A DNA stretch of 64,000 nt from DASWZN01 sp036404435 (GTDB lineage: Bacteria; Acidobacteriota; Terriglobia; Bryobacterales; Bryobacteraceae), in assembly GCA_036404435.1 (NCBI GenBank), contig DASWZN010000038.1, forward strand, positions 107,575-171,574, in the 5' to 3' direction. Below the pieces are notes generated by a model. That model was given only the letters and a program-made list of their open reading frames with translations, did not search any database and had not been told where the DNA came from. Below are positions 61,439 to 64,000 of the stretch, piece by piece (the first letter of the stretch is position 1; the number at the start of each line of letters is the position of its first letter). The position numbers and the translations under genes are program-made.

Positions 61439-63449
61439 CGCGGACGCCGCTCTGGAGGCCCTTGATGGCGTGCGACGGCAGAGTGCCCGTGTAGTAGAAC
61501 ACGACGTACGACTTGATGGTCCCGTCCGGCTGCGGTATGCCAAACACCTTGACCGGCGCGCCCACAGACAGGCCGGCGATCATCTCGTTCAAGCCGGCGG
61601 TAGTCGTGATATCCACCGCGCTGACCGTCAAGATGCCGCCCGTCACGTCGATCTGGTAGACCAGCGGGGCGGACCCGGACGCGGTATTGACGGACACCGA
61701 AACCGTGTCAGCGCCGTTGGGCACGGCGATGCCGAAGAAGCCGCCGCTGCCGCCGGATGCCCAAGCCGTGGCGACAGTGCCCAAGGGCACGGGCGTCGGC
61801 TCGAGAACCGTCCACGGCGCGGACCAGCCGCTGGGATTCGCGGGATCGGCCCAGATGGTGAAGCTCTCTCCCCAGGCCGTCATGGCCCCTACCGAGCCGC
61901 CGAAGTTCACCGCGCCGCCGGTGGCTGTGACGAAATCGGGGATCGCGTTGGCGCCCGTCTCAGCCAGCGTCGGGAAGGTGAAGTACCACCACTTGAAGCC
62001 GGTGATCGGATTCCCGTTGGCATCGGTCCCATTCGGCGTGGCGCTGGAGATGAAGTCCAGGGTCTGCGTGTAGTCGTCGCCGGCGGTGGCGAAGTTGCGC
62101 GTATAGGTGAACCCGGCCGTGGCCGCAGCCGAGACGGTCCCGTCGTATCGGGCGGTCTCGATGTCCACGGTCTGGGCCACCAGCGGGCTCGCCAGCGGAT
62201 CCACGGGGCTTACGTGGACCTTGAATCCGCGCACCAAATCGCCGCTCGTGAGGAAGCCCGGCCCGGTCCCAATGGGCGTCGCATCCGCCACGGCATTGGC
62301 GGGCGTCCGGAAGAAGAACTCCGTGTTGGCGTCCACCTCGATCGGCACGCTGGCTCCCGCTTCGTTCTGCACGTCGAAGAGGCTGGCAGCCGGGTGCACG
62401 TGCAACACATGCCCTTCCGGACTCAGCCACACGCTATTGAAAGTGGCGCTGGCCCAGATGCGCACCGCCACCAGCGAACCGTCCGACTGGTACCGCGCGG
62501 CGACGCGCACGTACTTGCCGTCGAGCGTGGACTCAGCGGAAAAATCGTTGATAACGGTCTTCGTCTTGGCGTCCACATCGTAGAAGATGGTTCCGTTCGC
62601 GGAGTCTGCTAGAATTTGCAGGCTTTCGGTGGAGGCGATGGCCGTCTCCGGCGTGGTGGGCGGGTAGACCGGATAGTCCTTGGTCATGGTGATCGAAGCG
62701 GAAGCCACCGCCGTGACCGTCCCGTACGGGTCCCTCAACAGGAACGCCCTAAGATCGCCGATGGGATGATGGCGCACCGGCCCCTTGAAGTTCACGGCCC
62801 AGAAGGTCGCGTCTCCCCCCGCGGGAACGCGGTCGACGATGAACGCCGGGTGGGACAAGTCGAACTCCAGGTCCAGCGCGTTGCTCTGGTTCGCGGTAAC
62901 GACGAGCGGGCTGGTGAAGTTGACGCTCACGCTGGTCGTCAGGCTGCCGGCGCTGCCGGTCGCGCCCTGGATGTGAATCTGGCTCGAGGGGACGGTTGCC
63001 CCGGCCGTGCCCGCGAAGCCGGCCTCCGGATCGGCCGCCGCCGTCAACAGGACGTCTCCCGGATTGGCGCCGATGGTGAGCGTGGCGCCCGTGTAGGCGC
63101 CAGCGGGAACGGTGACGTTGCCCAGAATCTCAGCGAGTTGATCGAGCTGAACCAGGTTGATGACCGGCGCCGGACTCGGCGCGGTGTACGCCAAAACCGG
63201 CGCGCCTCCGCCTTGAGGAAGCAGCGAGATGCTCAGCACTTTGACTCCCACGGTTGCCCAGTCCTCGGTGGACGCGTCGCTGATCAAGAGGTTTACGCTG
63301 CCGGTCTTGACGGCGGGAATCGGGGTCGGAGTAGGGGCGGCGCCGGAATCCGAGCTCGCACCGGGACCGCAGGCCACCAGCAACGAGAGCAGGGCGGTGG
63401 CGGTCATCCCCGCCGCCAGCCGGGACATTCTTGTGTTTCCGCGTGTCAT
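61380..63449 (-). CDS. DUF4382-like lipoprotein
   Basis: 689 residues from ATG 63449, preceded by AAGGAG spaced 7 nt. Lipobox LLSLLVAC at Cys ~28 (VACGPGASS) followed by a Thr/Pro linker. Residues ~50-190 look like a DUF4382 domain (GSVNLLISDASTEDWATVGVKVLSISL, LVQLDQLAEILGNVTVPAGAYTGATLTI), and the rest is beta-rich with further Ca-binding-like or Ig-like segments. Outer-membrane lipoprotein of unknown role, common in Acidobacteria. Confidence 0.85.
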   Translation of the reverse strand: MTRGNTRMSRLAAGMTATALLSLLVACGPGASSDSGAAPTPTPIPAVKTGSVNLLISDASTEDWATVGVKVLSISLLPQGGGAPVLAYTAPSPAPVINLVQLDQLAEILGNVTVPAGAYTGATLTIGANPGDVLLTAAADPEAGFAGTAGATVPSSQIHIQGATGSAGSLTTSVSVNFTSPLVVTANQSNALDLEFDLSHPAFIVDRVPAGGDATFWAVNFKGPVRHHPIGDLRAFLLRDPYGTVTAVASASITMTKDYPVYPPTTPETAIASTESLQILADSANGTIFYDVDAKTKTVINDFSAESTLDGKYVRVAARYQSDGSLVAVRIWASATFNSVWLSPEGHVLHVHPAASLFDVQNEAGASVPIEVDANTEFFFRTPANAVADATPIGTGPGFLTSGDLVRGFKVHVSPVDPLASPLVAQTVDIETARYDGTVSAAATAGFTYTRNFATAGDDYTQTLDFISSATPNGTDANGNPITGFKWWYFTFPTLAETGANAIPDFVTATGGAVNFGGSVGAMTAWGESFTIWADPANPSGWSAPWTVLEPTPVPLGTVATAWASGGSGGFFGIAVPNGADTVSVSVNTASGSAPLVYQIDVTGGILTVSAVDITTTAGLNEMIAGLSVGAPVKVFGIPQPDGTIKSYVVFYYTGTLPSHAIKGLQSGVRVTTSSWEADRVDGVSPSSR

Positions 63450-63638
63450 TCTTGGCTCCTTGATCCGGCGCAGGCCGGACTTACTATTCCCAAACACGCG
63501 CGGGCAGGAAAAGTTGTGGCGCCTCGTGGGCAGGCGTTTCCGCCTGTCCTGGGCCCCTGGCACCGAACCGCGCGCCGGTAGGCCCGCCTGCGAGGATGCC
63601 GGGAACTTCAGCCTGCTAGAATGAACGGATAGAACTGT

Positions 63639-64000
63639 ATGCTTATGCGGTTAGCGGTATCCTTTTGCGCGCTTGGCGTAGCGGGCGCGTGCTTTGCCGG
63701 CGACACCCCGCCCAGCCCCCTGGTGGTCGAGGAAATCGTCGCCAAGGTCAATAACGAGATCGTCACGCGCAGCGAGATCGAGAAATATCGCCGCCTGTTG
63801 GCAGGCGAGATCGCGCACCAGCAGATGACGCCCGATCGCGCCCGGGAGGCCTTGAAGCAGGGGGAAACGGATCTGTTGCGGGATCGCATCGATCAGTTGC
63901 TGCTGGTGCAAAAGGCCAAGGAACTGGACATCAAGGTGGATCAGGATCTGAGCAAGCAAATGGCCCAGCTCCAGTTGAAGAGCGGGATCACGGATCCGGA
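63639..64000 (+). CDS. SurA-like periplasmic chaperone/PPIase, 3' end outside window
   Basis: First ~120 residues from ATG 63639 (an ATG at 63645 also fits), cut by the window end. Signal peptide MRLAVSFCALGVAGACFA, then the SurA N-domain start EIVAKVNNEIVTRSEIEKYRRLL and helical region typical of SurA/PrsA chaperones, which assist outer-membrane protein folding. The parvulin domain would lie beyond the window. TAGAAT at 63617 may be its -10. Confidence 0.85.
   Translation, partial: MLMRLAVSFCALGVAGACFAGDTPPSPLVVEEIVAKVNNEIVTRSEIEKYRRLLAGEIAHQQMTPDRAREALKQGETDLLRDRIDQLLLVQKAKELDIKVDQDLSKQMAQLQLKSGITDP

Noticed and set aside
1..64000. CRISPR arrays or cas genes
   Set aside because: No regularly spaced repeats and no Cas motifs seen; the short tandem words found are too few or irregular.

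Overview
The window is GC-rich bacterial DNA with dense coding on both strands. The gene content fits an Acidobacteriota genome, most like the Bryobacterales/Solibacter group: a CarD-type regulator, DUF4382-like lipoprotein, PEP-CTERM protein, UMF1-family MFS transporter, split transketolase, several multi-PAS/SpoIIE signalling proteins and many secreted TPR or M23 proteins. This taxonomic call is an inference from gene content; there is no rRNA or marker phylogeny here.

Layout. 1-17.3 kb is mostly chromosomal: the 3' part of an S9 peptidase, a probable two-gene accessory unit (DndB/DGQHR-like protein plus a small HExxH zincin), an M23 peptidase, a lone receiver protein, a large secreted helical protein, an EamA transporter, a CarD regulator, and a 1622-residue Ala/Pro-rich membrane protein followed by a TPR protein. 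A tRNA-Glu(CTC) lies at 17.36 kb. 19.2-32.5 kb is accessory DNA in two parts. Element A (about 19.2-27.4 kb) has a replication/integration block (excisionase-like HTH, phage ABA-sandwich-like protein, frameshifted archaeo-eukaryotic-type primase, UvrD-like helicase, tyrosine integrase). Divergent from it is a compact three-gene cargo operon: a beta-flower-like repeat protein, a PD-(D/E)xK-type nuclease and a beta-CASP metallo-beta-lactamase-fold protein. This cassette is the best candidate for an undescribed defence or conflict system. Element B is precisely bounded: a 19-nt identical core repeated exactly 5100 bp apart (27425-27443 and 32525-32543), the right copy inside an intact tRNA-Val(GAC). 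It carries a VapBC-like pair, a zinc-ribbon membrane protein, two palindromic MITE-like repeats and a second integrase whose 3' end runs into the tRNA gene.

32.6-64 kb returns to chromosome-like content: nucleoside hydrolase and methyltransferase, AraC/GyrI regulators, glmS, a possible nucleotide-cyclase-like protein with an unknown neighbour, aldo/keto reductase, RecF-like ATPase, a SpoIIE response regulator with a hybrid kinase (tandem duplicated PAS), a TonB-dependent receptor, MFS transporter, a NarL-type two-component pair, split transketolase, purA followed by a membrane protein and a decayed partial purA copy, PEP-CTERM protein, methyltransferase, epimerase/TetR pair, TPR protein, HD protein, DUF4382-like lipoprotein, and the start of a SurA-like chaperone cut by the window end.

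Functional links are mostly local operons. The strongest are the cargo cassette (3-nt gap, then a 4-nt overlap), the helicase/primase/HTH chain (all 4-nt overlaps), the kinase plus SpoIIE regulator (15-nt gap), the transketolase halves (1-nt overlap), and the VapBC-like pair (4-nt overlap). Start codons were chosen by family length, Shine-Dalgarno sequences and signal peptides. All family assignments come from reading motifs, not from database searches.
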